64,000 bases of DNA, taken from positions 5,264,962-5,328,961 of the forward strand of contig NC_008278.1 of assembly GCF_000058485.1 (NCBI RefSeq). Direction: 5' to 3'. Position 1 is the first letter of the stretch. Every line of letters starts with the position of its first letter. The notes below the pieces were generated by a model that did no database searches, was not told the origin of the DNA, and was given only the letters and a program-made list of their open reading frames with translations. Of this stretch, positions 31,367 through 41,200 are shown in pieces. Both the position numbers and the translations under genes were made by a program. This DNA comes from Frankia alni ACN14a. Its GTDB lineage: Bacteria > Actinomycetota > Actinomycetes > Frankiales > Frankiaceae.

Positions 31367-31819
31367 ATGGCCGTGAGGAAGCGGGAGAACCCCCGCGTGC
31401 AGGCCGACCGGATGCGTGCCGATGTGCCGTCGACGATCGCCCGCTCGGCCGACAAGGCCGTCCGGACCTGGAAGAAGACCCACGACTCGGCGGTCGGGAC
31501 CTACGGCGAGGGCCAGCGGGCCCATCGGGCGGCCTTCGCCGCCCTCAAGCACACCCACGAGAAGGTCGGCGATCACTGGGAGCCGAAGGCACGGCCGGGG
31601 CCCTCGGACGCGCAGGCCGCCAGGAAGTCGCCCGACTCTCTGGCGGGCGGGCAGACGGCGGAGGGCGTGGACACGAACGCATCCCTCGCTCATCTGCGTG
31701 CTATCGCCCGCGAGCTGAGCATCCCAGGTCGGTCGAAGATGTCGAAGAGTGAGCTCGTCGGCGCGGTGCAGAAGGCCAACCGTCGCGCGACGGCTCGGGC
31801 TCGCGGGTCCGGGCACTAG
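31367..31819 (+). CDS. Small ChaB-domain / Rho N-terminal-domain protein
   Basis: A 150-residue basic protein; the ATG at 31367 has an excellent GGAGGAG. The N-terminal half (residues about 18-75) matches the ChaB family: DVPSTIARSADKAVRTWKKT, then AHRAAFAALKHTHEKVGDHW. The C-terminal 40 residues match the SAP-like Rho N-terminal fold: LAHLRAIARELSIPGRSKMSKSELVGAVQKA. Both parts suggest nucleic-acid binding. ChaB proteins occur beside cation transporters but also in phage and actinobacterial regulators; the actual role is unknown. It lies between the divergent amidase and a transporter gene that ends 150 bp on. Confidence 0.8.
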   Translation: MAVRKRENPRVQADRMRADVPSTIARSADKAVRTWKKTHDSAVGTYGEGQRAHRAAFAALKHTHEKVGDHWEPKARPGPSDAQAARKSPDSLAGGQTAEGVDTNASLAHLRAIARELSIPGRSKMSKSELVGAVQKANRRATARARGSGH

Positions 31820-31970
31820 CCTCGACCGGCGCGTTCGCCAGCAGGCCAGCCGGCCCGGTCGGGCGCGGACCGGGTACAGAAGTGCCCGGAACGGCCCGGT
31901 ACGGCTGGGTGGGAGTGGACGGGGGCGCCGTCCCGGGTCGGTGTTTGGGCCCGGAAGGGCTACGCGCGCG

Positions 31971-34900
31971 TCAGCGGTGCGCGTCCGCGTCAAGGACCGT
32001 GGGGTCGTCCACCTGGATGCCATCGATGACGAACCCGCGTGTCCCGGTCACGACCTGCGGAGCGGTGCCGTCTGCCCGCCATCGGTTACGCAGGAAGTAG
32101 TGCCACGTCGGCGCCTGAACGGGCGCAGGCCTGTCCCAGCGGGCGGCCTCCGCACGCCCTCGCTGATACGTGATCTTCGTGGTTGCCCTGGCCCCCGAGT
32201 CGGACTGTCCACCCGTGGCCGGGCTGCCGTTGGTCACGTACGCCGCGTAGGACGGCAACGCGGGGAGTCGGCGATCGTCGTCTCCGGGACCGGCGGCTCC
32301 GATCGGCCGGTCAGTCGTGCCGACGGGCAGTTGCGCCCCGCCCCGATCCTGCGCCCCGCCTCGCTGCGCCCCGCTCCACCCCTGTGCCCCGCTCCACCCC
32401 GAACCTGGCTGTGTCGGCCCCGATGAGCCCGGGCTCGGCAGACCATAGGCCAACACCCCGTACCCGCCCCCGTGACCGGCCGGCGCGGCCATGCCGTTCA
32501 CCTCAGCCAGACCGGGTTGCCCTGGCATCGCGTGCGGGCCACCAGCCGGACCAGCGCCGACAGCCGTCTCGCCGGAGTCCTCGCGCAGTCCGAAACGGTC
32601 ATACAGGCGTCGCAGCGGCGCCGGAGCCCACCAGTTGTACCTGCCGGCGAGGGCCATGAATGCCGGAACAAGGATCGCCCGCACGACGGTGACGTCGAGC
32701 GTGATCGCGACGGTCAGTCCCACCCCAACAAGTTTGATCATGCTGATGTGGGAGGTGGACAGCGCGACCATGACCACCACCAGGGCGAGTGCAACGCTGG
32801 TGATCAGCGGTCCGGTCACTCCCAGGCCGATGGCCACGGATTCCTTGTTGTCGCCGGTGCGCTGGTATTCCTCGCGGATACGGGCAAGCAGGAAGATCTC
32901 GTAGTCCATGCTCAGCCCGAACGCGATGAAGAACATCAGTACCGGGCTCGTCATCTCGAGCGTTCCCGAGACCTGGAAGTCGCCGACCAGGCCGCGGAGG
33001 TGCCCTTCCTGGAAGACGAAGGCGAGCAGGCCGATCGTCGCGGCGAGGTTGAGCGAGTTCAGGAACATCGCCTTGAGTGGAAGCAGCACGCTGCCGGTGA
33101 ACAGGAACAACAGGAGGAAGGTGGCGGCCATCACAACCGCGAAGGCGATGGGAAGTCGATGCAGAATGGTGCGCGAGGTGTCCAGAAAATGAGGAGCAAG
33201 TCCACCCATGAGGACACCGAAGGGTGCCGGGGTCGCCTTCAGTTCCCGGACCAGGTCTTTCGCCTCACTGGACACCGGAGAAGTGTCGCCCTGCCACACC
33301 GACAACCAGGCGCCACCGTGGTTACCCACATATCCCGTGGGCACCTTGGGCACCGCGCCGATCCGTTTTCCCTGCATGAAGCTGCCAGTCACGGTGTCGA
33401 TGCGAGCAATACCTGGAAGTGCGGACAGTCGAGTCGCGTAGTCGGTCAGTCTGGCAGCGTTGACCGGGTCGCGCGCGTCCACCCCGGGCACGACGATCGG
33501 AATCTGGCAGGGCAGGCAGACGATGAAGTCGTCGCGCATCGCATCGTTCACGACGTGCGATTCCGCGGTGGCCGGCAGCACCGTGTCATCGGCCAACGCG
33601 AGATTGAGGTGGCGCAGCGGCGCGGCGCAGATCAACAGGATGGCTATGGCCGCGCCGCCGTACAGCAGTGGCCGGTGCATGACCCGGCGGGCCAGTGCCG
33701 TCCAACCGCGGCCCGCAGCGGAGGCCTCCCGCGAGCGGTGGCCACCCGCGCGGCGGGTACCGACGGGTCGGCGCCCACCGGCGTCTCGCCGCCGGGACAA
33801 CGCCGCGCGGATGTCCCCACGATCGAGGCGGTCCCCCAGCACCATCAGCGCCGCGGGCAGCACGAGCAGCGCCGCGACCTCCGAGGTCACGACGACGATG
33901 ATGCCGGCGAAGGCGAACGAGCGCAGGTAGTACAGCGGAAAGACGAGGGCCGCGGTCAGCGACAGCGCCACGGTCACGCCGGAGAAGAACACTGTGCGCC
34001 CGGCCGTCTCCAGCGTGCGACGCAGCGCCGCGCCCGGGAACAGCCCGCGGTCCTGTTCCTCCCGGAACCGTCGGAGAATGAACAGGCTGTAGTCGACGGC
34101 GAGGCCGAAGCCCAGCGCGGTGGTCAGGTTCACCGAGAAGACGGAGACGTCGGTGAGCGTCGCGGCCAGCCGCAACAGCGCCAGACTCGACACCACGGAC
34201 ACCACGCCGACCAGTACCGGTAGAAGGGCGGCCGCCACCGTTCCGAAGGCGTAGAGCAGGACGAGGAAAACCAGCGGGGCAGCCGTCGTCTCGCCACGCT
34301 CGAGGTCGACCCGGCTGCGTTCGGTGACATCTCGCATGACCGCCGGGGCACCCCCGAAGCGAACCTGCACGCCCGGCCCCACGTGGGAGTATCGCTCGTG
34401 CAGCACGCTCAGGCGATCCTGGATGTGATCCTCGGAGCCGGTGAGCCGGAACACGATGAGCGCCGAGCGACCGTCCTTCGCGCGCAGCAGCGGATTGCCC
34501 GCCTCGGAGCCGTTCGGCCAGTACGACAGGACGGAGGTCACCCCGTTCTCGGCCGCCAGCTGCCTGGTGAGCTCGCGGCCGAGGTGGACGGGCGTCGGGC
34601 CGTCGATCCCGGCGTCCGAGGTGAGCATGACGGCGACGTTCGGGGGCGCGTCGGGAAACTCCGCGTCGAGGAGCTGCTCAGCCTGGGTCGACTTGTCACC
34701 CGGCGCGTAGAAGCCGCCGGTGGCGAGCTGGTGGTAGATCCCGGCGTTCCACGGCAGCAGGACCACCACGAGCAGGCAGGCGGCCGCGAGCAGCCGACCA
34801 CGGTGCAACACGGCGGCGTCCGCCGCGACTGTGAACAGGGAACGCGGAGGTGCGGGAACGCCGGCCATGGAGGCCACCGAGGCCATGACCCGGCGCGACA

Positions 34901-35051
34901 CTCGCGGTGGGCCAGCACCACCGGTTCCTGTTTCCGCAGGTAGATGGCCCACCCATTCATCTTCCTCATCGCGTCCGCGTGGCAACGCGGCATACGCCAC
35001 CCGATCAGTCCGGGATTCGCGTTGCTGCGCCGAATCGGCGAACGACGGCAT
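31971..35051 (-). CDS. MMPL-family RND transporter
   Basis: A 1026-residue inner-membrane protein. ATG 35051 is chosen for its GGGAG at proper spacing (an in-frame start lies 27 bases upstream). It shows the duplicated MmpL layout: one N-terminal membrane helix, a large outer loop, a block of five helices including GFGLAVDYSLFILRRFREE, then the repeat with AFGLSMDYEIFLLARIREEY. The two Asp-Tyr pairs are the proton-relay residues of MmpL3-like pumps. A long Gly/Ser/Gln-rich cytoplasmic tail (last about 180 residues) ends with an unrecognised conserved-looking segment (HYFLRNRWR). It is expected to export lipids or lipid-like compounds by proton motive force. It is divergent from an acyltransferase across a region with a metal-type operator. 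Confidence 0.92.
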   Translation of the reverse strand: MPSFADSAQQRESRTDRVAYAALPRGRDEEDEWVGHLPAETGTGGAGPPRVSRRVMASVASMAGVPAPPRSLFTVAADAAVLHRGRLLAAACLLVVVLLPWNAGIYHQLATGGFYAPGDKSTQAEQLLDAEFPDAPPNVAVMLTSDAGIDGPTPVHLGRELTRQLAAENGVTSVLSYWPNGSEAGNPLLRAKDGRSALIVFRLTGSEDHIQDRLSVLHERYSHVGPGVQVRFGGAPAVMRDVTERSRVDLERGETTAAPLVFLVLLYAFGTVAAALLPVLVGVVSVVSSLALLRLAATLTDVSVFSVNLTTALGFGLAVDYSLFILRRFREEQDRGLFPGAALRRTLETAGRTVFFSGVTVALSLTAALVFPLYYLRSFAFAGIIVVVTSEVAALLVLPAALMVLGDRLDRGDIRAALSRRRDAGGRRPVGTRRAGGHRSREASAAGRGWTALARRVMHRPLLYGGAAIAILLICAAPLRHLNLALADDTVLPATAESHVVNDAMRDDFIVCLPCQIPIVVPGVDARDPVNAARLTDYATRLSALPGIARIDTVTGSFMQGKRIGAVPKVPTGYVGNHGGAWLSVWQGDTSPVSSEAKDLVRELKATPAPFGVLMGGLAPHFLDTSRTILHRLPIAFAVVMAATFLLLFLFTGSVLLPLKAMFLNSLNLAATIGLLAFVFQEGHLRGLVGDFQVSGTLEMTSPVLMFFIAFGLSMDYEIFLLARIREEYQRTGDNKESVAIGLGVTGPLITSVALALVVVMVALSTSHISMIKLVGVGLTVAITLDVTVVRAILVPAFMALAGRYNWWAPAPLRRLYDRFGLREDSGETAVGAGPAGGPHAMPGQPGLAEVNGMAAPAGHGGGYGVLAYGLPSPGSSGPTQPGSGWSGAQGWSGAQRGGAQDRGGAQLPVGTTDRPIGAAGPGDDDRRLPALPSYAAYVTNGSPATGGQSDSGARATTKITYQRGRAEAARWDRPAPVQAPTWHYFLRNRWRADGTAPQVVTGTRGFVIDGIQVDDPTVLDADAHR

Positions 35052-35183
35052 GACGCTCCCTTCGAGGATCCCCCGCAACGGTGGATCTCCCGGCAGCCCG
35101 GTGATCGCACGACGGCGCCGAGACGACCGCGTGGCCGGACGTGCAGCACGGCGAGGACGTCCCGGGTCGCTACCTCAAAACTA

Positions 35184-35198
35184 GACCTCCGGGAGGTC
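35184..35198. promoter_or_regulatory. 15-bp perfect palindrome in the MMPL/acyltransferase spacer
   Basis: GACCTCCGGGAGGTC is fully symmetrical about its central base. No U-tract follows, so an operator is more likely than a terminator. It lies 133 bp from the MMPL start and 14 bp from the second palindrome. Confidence 0.5.
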
Positions 35199-35211
35199 CT
35201 CGATTCCGAAA

Positions 35212-35229
35212 TACCCCCGTACGGGGGTA
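35212..35229. promoter_or_regulatory. 18-bp perfect palindrome resembling a CsoR-type operator
   Basis: TACCCCCGTACGGGGGTA is a perfect palindrome. The TACCCC...GGGGTA layout is the form of operators bound by CsoR/RcnR-family copper or persulfide sensors in actinobacteria. It lies in the divergent region between the MMPL transporter (start 35051) and the acyltransferase (start 35377). No CsoR gene is in the window. Confidence 0.6.
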
Positions 35230-35376
35230 GGGAAAGGTGCAGCCGTCGACGGGGCGGCATTCAGTACCCGGAATCCAGATCTGTGGTCGAGCGGATCGGG
35301 TGAGGGGGATCGGCTCCGGCGGCGTACCACTGACGGGAGGGAATGCCGGGGGGCCAATCTCGAAGGTGGTACGGCA

Positions 35377-36180
35377 ATGCCTCAGGCTCAGACCATGGTT
35401 CGACAGGTCGACACCGCGGTTCCGCAACTCGTGCCCGCACAGCGGGGCAGCACGATCACGGCCCCGGTGACACATCGGGTCGATGCCTGGTCGAGAATCT
35501 CCTACGCCTGCATGAAGAAGGTACTGAGTCCGATATGCCAAGCCTTCTGGCATCCACTGGTCGAAGGTCTCGAGAACATTCCGACCGATGGTCCTGCCAT
35601 TATCGCAGGCAACCATCTTTCGGTGCTCGACGCCGCGTTCCTCGCGATCGCGTCCAACCGGCGGATCACCTTCCTTGCGAAGAGTGAGTACTTCACCACG
35701 CCGGGCCTGAAGGGCATGGCCGGGAAGATGTTCGTCGCCGCGACCGGTCAGATCGCCGTGGACCGCGGCAACCGCCGGAAGGCGACGGCCGCGCTGCAGG
35801 CCGGCGCTGGTGTGCTGGGCCGGGGCGGCCTGCTGGGGATCTTTCCGGAGGGGACCCGCTCCCCTGACGGTCGGTTGTATCGCGGCAAGCACGGCGTGGC
35901 GCGGCTGGCTCTGGAGACCGGGGTGCCGGTCATCCCGGTGGGGCTGGTCGGCACCTTCCAGGTCCTGCCCATGGACCGGCGACTGCCACGCCCCGGACGC
36001 GTTCAGGTTCGGTTCGGCACACCGCTGAACTTCCCGCGCATGACAGGCGAACGGACCGGGCTGGCGCAGCGGGCGGCGACCGAGCAGATCATGAGGTCCA
36101 TCCAGGAACTGTCCGGGCAGCGCCAGGCGGACATCTACGCCGAGCGCTTCAAGGCCTCCCTGGGACTCGTCAGCCGATGA
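35377..36180 (+). CDS. 1-acyl-sn-glycerol-3-phosphate acyltransferase (PlsC family)
   Basis: A 267-residue membrane-associated acyltransferase. Block I is AGNHLSVLDAAFLA with catalytic His80 and Asp85 (NHx4D); block III is IFPEGTRSPDGRLYRGKHG; block IV is VIPVGLVG. The N-terminal 45 residues are an extension. It transfers an acyl chain to lysophosphatidate or a related lipid. The gene is divergent from the MMPL lipid-exporter gene, which suggests linked lipid synthesis and export. Two strong hairpins follow the stop codon. Confidence 0.9.
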   Translation: MPQAQTMVRQVDTAVPQLVPAQRGSTITAPVTHRVDAWSRISYACMKKVLSPICQAFWHPLVEGLENIPTDGPAIIAGNHLSVLDAAFLAIASNRRITFLAKSEYFTTPGLKGMAGKMFVAATGQIAVDRGNRRKATAALQAGAGVLGRGGLLGIFPEGTRSPDGRLYRGKHGVARLALETGVPVIPVGLVGTFQVLPMDRRLPRPGRVQVRFGTPLNFPRMTGERTGLAQRAATEQIMRSIQELSGQRQADIYAERFKASLGLVSR

Positions 36181-36207
36181 CCATCCGATGACCGGCTGAC
36201 GAAAGGC

Positions 36208-36252
36208 CGTCCATTCCGCCGCATCTCCCTGGTCGGTGCGGCGGAATGGACG
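36208..36252 (+). terminator. Strong hairpin after the acyltransferase gene
   Basis: CGTCCATTCCGCCGCA (36208-36223) pairs perfectly with TGCGGCGGAATGGACG (36237-36252): 16-bp stem, 13-nt loop, 28 bp after the stop codon. There is no U-tract, which is usual for actinobacterial terminators. Confidence 0.8.
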
Positions 36253-36254
36253 AA

Positions 36255-36293
36255 GCGGGGCCGGTGCGGCGGAGCGGGCTGCACCGGCCCCGC
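36255..36293 (+). terminator. Second back-to-back hairpin
   Basis: GCGGGGCCGGTGC (36255-36267) pairs perfectly with GCACCGGCCCCGC (36281-36293): 13-bp stem, 13-nt loop, only two bases after the first hairpin. Together they form a tandem terminator. Confidence 0.75.
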
Positions 36294-37053
36294 GCATGCC
36301 CGCGTGAACCTCACGGACGGACGCCGACGCTACGGACTTCCGGCAGCCACTTCAACGAGACCGACGGACGGTCGGGCCACCGCCGGCGGCCTTCGGACGC
36401 CGCGAAGCCCGCCCGTCCCGGGTTCACCGCCCCGCGGACCTCCCGGTTCGGCGACAGGTGGGTGCACCTGCCAGGTCCACGGCCATGACCGGTCCGATAC
36501 CGACCGCTGGGCACCTTCGGGCCGCAGGTGGAGACGATCCCGGTGCCAGGTTGATCCCGAGCGGACCAGGCCAGACCACCGAGGCGCGGTCCGGACTCCG
36601 CATCCGAATGACGCGTGGGACAGGTCCGGCCATGCTCCCGCCCGCCGCACGACTTCCCTGGCGATGGCCGCGGTGCGCCGCTGGCGGGAACGTGGGCCCC
36701 GGGCGCCCCGGGCCACCGGACAGGTCCGACGGTACCGGTCGGCCCATCGACCTCGGGTCCGCGGGACCCGCCGGGCGCCGCCTGCGATCTCGGGGCATCC
36801 GGGCAGGCCGCGACGTGGATTGCCCCGGCGCAGGCCGCATGATTATCGCCGCGTGCCGTCGGCACGGTCCGCCGGGCCTGCCATCATGACTGCCCAGGGA
36901 GAGCCGACCGGCCCAGGAGGAGCCCCCGGCGCCCGCACGACGACCGGCCCGGCCATCGGGTACGCCGGTGCCTGCCCGCGGGCTCGAAGATCGCTGGTCT
37001 GGCTGAGGCCGCAGCGCCGTCCACTCCGTTGCCGGCGGGTCCGACCATCGACC
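36294..37053. other. Gene-poor stretch between acyltransferase and LuxR regulator
   Basis: Several open frames run through it on both strands, but none has family features and their composition is Arg/Pro/Gly-rich in all frames, as expected from non-coding GC-rich DNA. With the flanking hairpins the gene-free interval reaches about 1 kb, large for this window. Confidence 0.6.
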
Positions 37054-37103
37054 CGTTCCGCGCCGGCGGATTCGGTGACTCCCGGATCCGCCGGCACGGA
37101 ACG
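37054..37103 (-). terminator. Large hairpin downstream of the LuxR gene
   Basis: Bases 37054-37071 pair with 37086-37103: CGTTCCG + one mismatch + GCCGGCGGAT against ATCCGCCGGC + mismatch + CGGAACG, giving 17 paired bases and a 14-nt loop. It lies 124 bp past the LuxR stop on the transcribed strand and is a likely terminator. Confidence 0.65.
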
Positions 37104-37105
37104 AG

Positions 37106-37124
37106 ACTTCCCAGAACGGGAAGT
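37106..37124. promoter_or_regulatory. Inverted repeat next to the large hairpin
   Basis: ACTTCCC-AGAAC-GGGAAGT, perfect 7-bp arms with a 5-nt spacer. It could be an additional weak stem of the terminator region or a protein site; no nearby promoter needs it. Confidence 0.4.
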
Positions 37125-37226
37125 TGTCCGACTCTCAGCTTTGGCGCAGACCACGCGCCGTATCCGAAGGGAGAGATTCACCCGACCAGCGGACCTCCCG
37201 GACGAAGCCCGGAAGCCGCCGCCGTG

Positions 37227-38123
37227 TCAGGGAAGCATGCCCAGTTGGCGAGCAGCATGCACCGCCGCGGTCCGGTTACGGACCCCGAGTTTGCGCATGA
37301 TGCTGCGCAGATATGCCTTCACCGTCTCCGGTGAGACGGTGAGGCGCCGCGCGGTCTCGACGTTGGACAGGCCGAGTGCGACCTGTGCCAGCACCTCGAG
37401 CTCACGCGGGGTCAACGCCAACCGGCCGCCGACCTTCGCCTCCTGGTCCAGCAAACCGCGCAGCAGCTCCGATACGCCCCCGATCCGGCCACGCAGCAAC
37501 GGGTCGGCCACATGTTCGGTGACCTCCTGAAGCTCCCGGTAGGCCAGCCGCAGACTCTCCTGTGGCTGGCCGGGCGAACGCGGCAGCGGCACGGCGCCCA
37601 CCGCTCTGGCAGCCGGCGCGCGATGCCCTGGTGGCATCGACGTCGACAGCGGCTCCGTACGCGCTGCGACTGCGCCCAGCTCGCGTTCCATCAGTCGAGC
37701 CGTGGCGATGGCCGCGTGAATCGCGGCCTCGGTGAACGGCGCCTCGGTCCGCATGGCTCCATACAGCACGGCGACCACCACGCTGTCCATGCAGACCGGC
37801 ACGGCGAGAATCGCTCCCAGCTCACTGCTCTCGATCGTTGGGGCAGTGGAGCGAAGAACCCTTCTCGCCGCGGCCGGGTCGTTGATGACGACCGGGCGGC
37901 AATGCCGTACCACCTGCCCGCCGATTCCCGTCCCAGGTGGGACGGAGTGACCGAGCAGTCCGCTCGGTGCGGGTCCGTCCACGTTGGTGACGGTCAATCG
38001 ACCGGAATGTGGTGTGACCATTCCGCCGAATGTGAGATGGGCTCCCGATGAAGCGCGCAGCCGGGCGATCGCCCGCGGCAGGACTGTCTGCACGCGACTG
38101 GGGGCCGACACGTCCACTGTCAC
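37227..38123 (-). CDS. GAF-domain LuxR-family transcriptional regulator
   Basis: A 298-residue protein from GTG 38123, with AAGGGGA upstream; the frame extends 51 codons further but without similarity. Residues about 25-150 form a GAF-like sensor (GTGIGGQVVRHCRPVVINDPA, AILAVPVCMDSVVVAVLYGAMR). The C-terminal LuxR helix-turn-helix is complete: LTPRELEVLAQVALGLSNVETARRLTVSPETVKAYLRSIMRKLGVRNRTAAVHAARQLG. No receiver domain is present, so the input is a small ligand or redox signal rather than phosphorylation. It resembles Frankia/Streptomyces orphan GAF-LuxR regulators. Targets are unknown; the gene is isolated. Confidence 0.9.
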   Translation of the reverse strand: MTVDVSAPSRVQTVLPRAIARLRASSGAHLTFGGMVTPHSGRLTVTNVDGPAPSGLLGHSVPPGTGIGGQVVRHCRPVVINDPAAARRVLRSTAPTIESSELGAILAVPVCMDSVVVAVLYGAMRTEAPFTEAAIHAAIATARLMERELGAVAARTEPLSTSMPPGHRAPAARAVGAVPLPRSPGQPQESLRLAYRELQEVTEHVADPLLRGRIGGVSELLRGLLDQEAKVGGRLALTPRELEVLAQVALGLSNVETARRLTVSPETVKAYLRSIMRKLGVRNRTAAVHAARQLGMLP

Positions 38124-38160
38124 GAGCGTCCCCTTCCCCGACCTGTAGAAGACGAAGGGA

Positions 38161-38190
38161 ATCGTAGCACCCGTTTTACGATAAGCACAA
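38161..38190 (-). promoter_or_regulatory. Promoter of the GAF-LuxR gene
   Basis: On the minus strand TTGTGC (38190-38185), an 18-bp spacer and TACGAT (38166-38161) give a good sigma-70-type promoter, 38 bases before the start codon. ATAAGCACAA and ATAAGTGCACAA (38181-38202) form a direct repeat over the -35 region, a possible regulator site. Confidence 0.6.
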
Positions 38191-38278
38191 ATAAGTGCAC
38201 AAACGGCATGACGCCGAATGTTGTCCGAGAGTCGGGACCCGTTCGCGCGTAACAGCTTTTCCCGACTCGAACCCAACC

Positions 38279-41200
38279 TCAGGAGAAGGGCAGATGCATC
38301 TGCGCGGGCGGCCCAACGGCTACGCGAGCACCCTCGGTCACCGGCTGGGGGACGCCGGCCCCGGAACCGCCGTCCCCCGCGGCGGCCGTCGCCGGCCCGC
38401 CGGGACGATGAGCCGGCACCGCGAACAGGTCGGTACGGGCCATGGCCCGCAGTCGGGCGAGCCCGGCGAGCAGGTGGAGCTCCGCGACACTGCGTGGAGA
38501 GCTGTCGAGCAACGCCGGCGACATCACCAGGACCGCCGCCACCTGGGCCCGGGACAGCGCGACGTTGAGCCGGTTACGGGAAAGCAGGAAGTCGAGCCCG
38601 CGTGGCGCCTCGTCGGCACTGGAGGTCGTCAACGACGTGACCACCACCGCCGCCTCCTGGCCCTGGAACCGGTCCACCGTGCCGACCCGCACGCCCGGCA
38701 GGGCGGCGGCCTCGAGCGCACGTTCGATCGCTCGAACCTGGCGGTTGTACGGGGCGACCACAAGCACATCCGCCCCGGTCAGCGGACGGGAACTCGCACC
38801 CTCGATGATCAGACGATTCATCAGTTGTCGGATGACTGCCCCCACCGCGGACACCTCCTCGTCGGAGCGGGTGCCGTTGTCGGCGTGGACCACGTCGTGG
38901 AGGTACAGCCCGGCAGGCACGCCGGCAAGGGCACGGGTCGCGGCGATCGGGTGAGACCGCAGCAGGCCACGGTAGGCGAGGGCGGACACCGGCGCGCACA
39001 CCGCCGGATGGAGCCGGCGGGTCCGATCGAGAAAGTAGCCGAGCGCGGGTGGGATCACCTCGGCGTCGCCCAGCAGGTGTGACAGCGCAGAAGCGTCGGC
39101 ACCCTCGGGGTGGATGCCCGCCACGACCTGCGGCAACTGCTGCGGATCGCCGAGCAGGACCAGGTTGCGGGCCGCTGGGGCCACCGCGAGGGTGTCGGCC
39201 AGCGCGAACTGTCCTGCCTCGTCGATGATCAGGACGTCGAACGGCACGGCCGCGAGCGTTGTGTTGGCGAAGGCCCAGGCGGTGTCGCCGACGAGATGGC
39301 CGTCCGGATGTGCGTCCCGCCACGCCGCCAGCGCCCGCAGGTCGCGCGGCGTGTCCCAGGGTGGCCGGTGCGCCGGGTCTGCCGGTGCACCGGAGCGCTG
39401 CTTCTTGGCCGCGGCGACCAGCGGACGCCACGGCGGGGCACCATCGGCGCCCTCGGCGCCGTTGACCCTGCCGGACTCGCCGTTGACCCTGCCCGGCTCG
39501 GCGTCGGCGGTGGACGACGGGGGCTGGCCGGTGGCGGCGAGCATCGCGTTTTCGATCGCCTTGTGGCTGGTTGAGCAGATTCCCACCGACTTGCCCTGAG
39601 CGATCAGATCCTGGATCAGCCGCCCGGCCAGATAGGTCTTGCCGGCGCCGGGCGGGCCCTGCACAGCCAGATACGAGCCGTCGAGGGCGCTGACCGCGGC
39701 CAGGACGGCGGTGACCTGGTCGTCCCCGTCCTCGGGTACCGGCAGGCCGGGTGTCGAGCTGAGCAGTCGAGGTGGATCGCGACGCAGCAGGTCCGTCGCC
39801 GACTCCGCGGGCAGTCGGCCGGGAAGCGCGGCGGCGGCCCGGCGGGCGAGCTCGCGGATGGCAGTGGGTTTGGGTTCGGGCCGTACCGGAGCACCAGGCA
39901 GTACGGCTGTCGGCAGCGCGCGGCTGACCGCGTCCGGTGCCACGCTCTCCCTCAGGAGCAGTGCGTGCGGCTCAGCCCGTTCGACCAGAGCGTCGGTGGT
40001 CCCACCGGCGGTGCCTGCCGGGCCCGGGTAGAGCAGCCGCACGGACTCGCCGCGGTCGAACGGGTGCGGACGGTTCGAGTCGACGCGCGCCTGCAGCACC
40101 CGGCGGCTGCGACGCCGCCGCCCTGACGGCTCCTCCCAGTCCTCGATCACGGCCCACCCGGTCGGCACGGCACAGTCGTCGGCCGCCTCCAGGCTCTCCC
40201 GATCGGCGATCAACGCCGCGAAGTAGGTCCACCAGGCCGGCTTGTTCTCCCGTCGGTGATAGCCCACCGCTGCGGCGAGCAGAGCCCGAGCCCGCTGGTC
40301 GGCCGACCAGGCCGCCGGCTCGGGAGGCAGCCCCGCAACCAGCGCGTCGACGAGGGCGTCAGGATCGTCGTCGCCGGCCAGCGACGACGGCTCGGTGACG
40401 CCCGGAACATCGGTTCCCAGGGTGCCCGGATCCACCGCGACGCTCCCCCGCGCCTCGACCCCCTCGTCCTGGCGCAGCCGGAGCAGCCAGCGGTGCAGCC
40501 GGTGGGTCGACACGCAGTCCACCCGGTTGTACTCGGCGATCTCAGCGAGCACCCGGTCGGCCTCGGCGATCTCCCCCGCGGCTCGGTGCGCGAGGAAGGA
40601 CTCGTACGCCACGATGCTGTCCGCGGCGTTCTTCACCGCCGCCTGCCGCGCGTCCGGGAAGAACAGCGGCTCAAGATACTTGATCGAATAGGAGGGCTGG
40701 GAGACTCGGAGGCTGCGCCGGACCACCGCGTAGAGGTCGATCAGCCGGTTGCCGGCGAGCAGCTCGTCGACCTGCCGCTCCCGTGTGCCGTGCCGTGCCG
40801 CCAGCCGCCGCAGCGCGTTGAGCTCGTAGGGTGCGTAGTGGTAGATGTGGGCGCCCGGATGTTCGTGTAACCGCGCCACGGCCCAGTCGACGAAGGACTC
40901 GAACGCCAGCCGCTCGCCGTGCCGGTCATGTGCCCAGAACGCCTGGAAGGCCTCCGCCGCGGCCTCGGCCGGGCCACCCCCGCTCGGGGGCCCGGTCAGC
41001 GTGACGGCCCCGAAGAGGTACTCCAGACCGGCGGCGTCCAACGCATACGGATCACCCTCCATGTCGAAGTAGATGTCGGCCGGGTCCGCCACCGGGAGTG
41101 ATGCGAGGCCCGCCGGATCCACCATCCGCACGGTCACCGTCCCCAGCGGGTCATCCGCGCTGCGGGTCGCATCCTGCGCCGCCTGTAGTTCGGCCTGGAG

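Noticed and set aside
31367-31819. Calcium/cation transport regulator ChaB in the strict sense.
   Set aside because: Only the ChaB-like fold is shared; no ChaA-type antiporter gene is adjacent, and the Rho-N-like half points to nucleic acids.
36304-37530. 408-codon plus-strand frame in the gene-poor region.
   Set aside because: Its distal part is antisense to the LuxR gene and its proximal part is low-complexity, with no ribosome-binding site and no motif.
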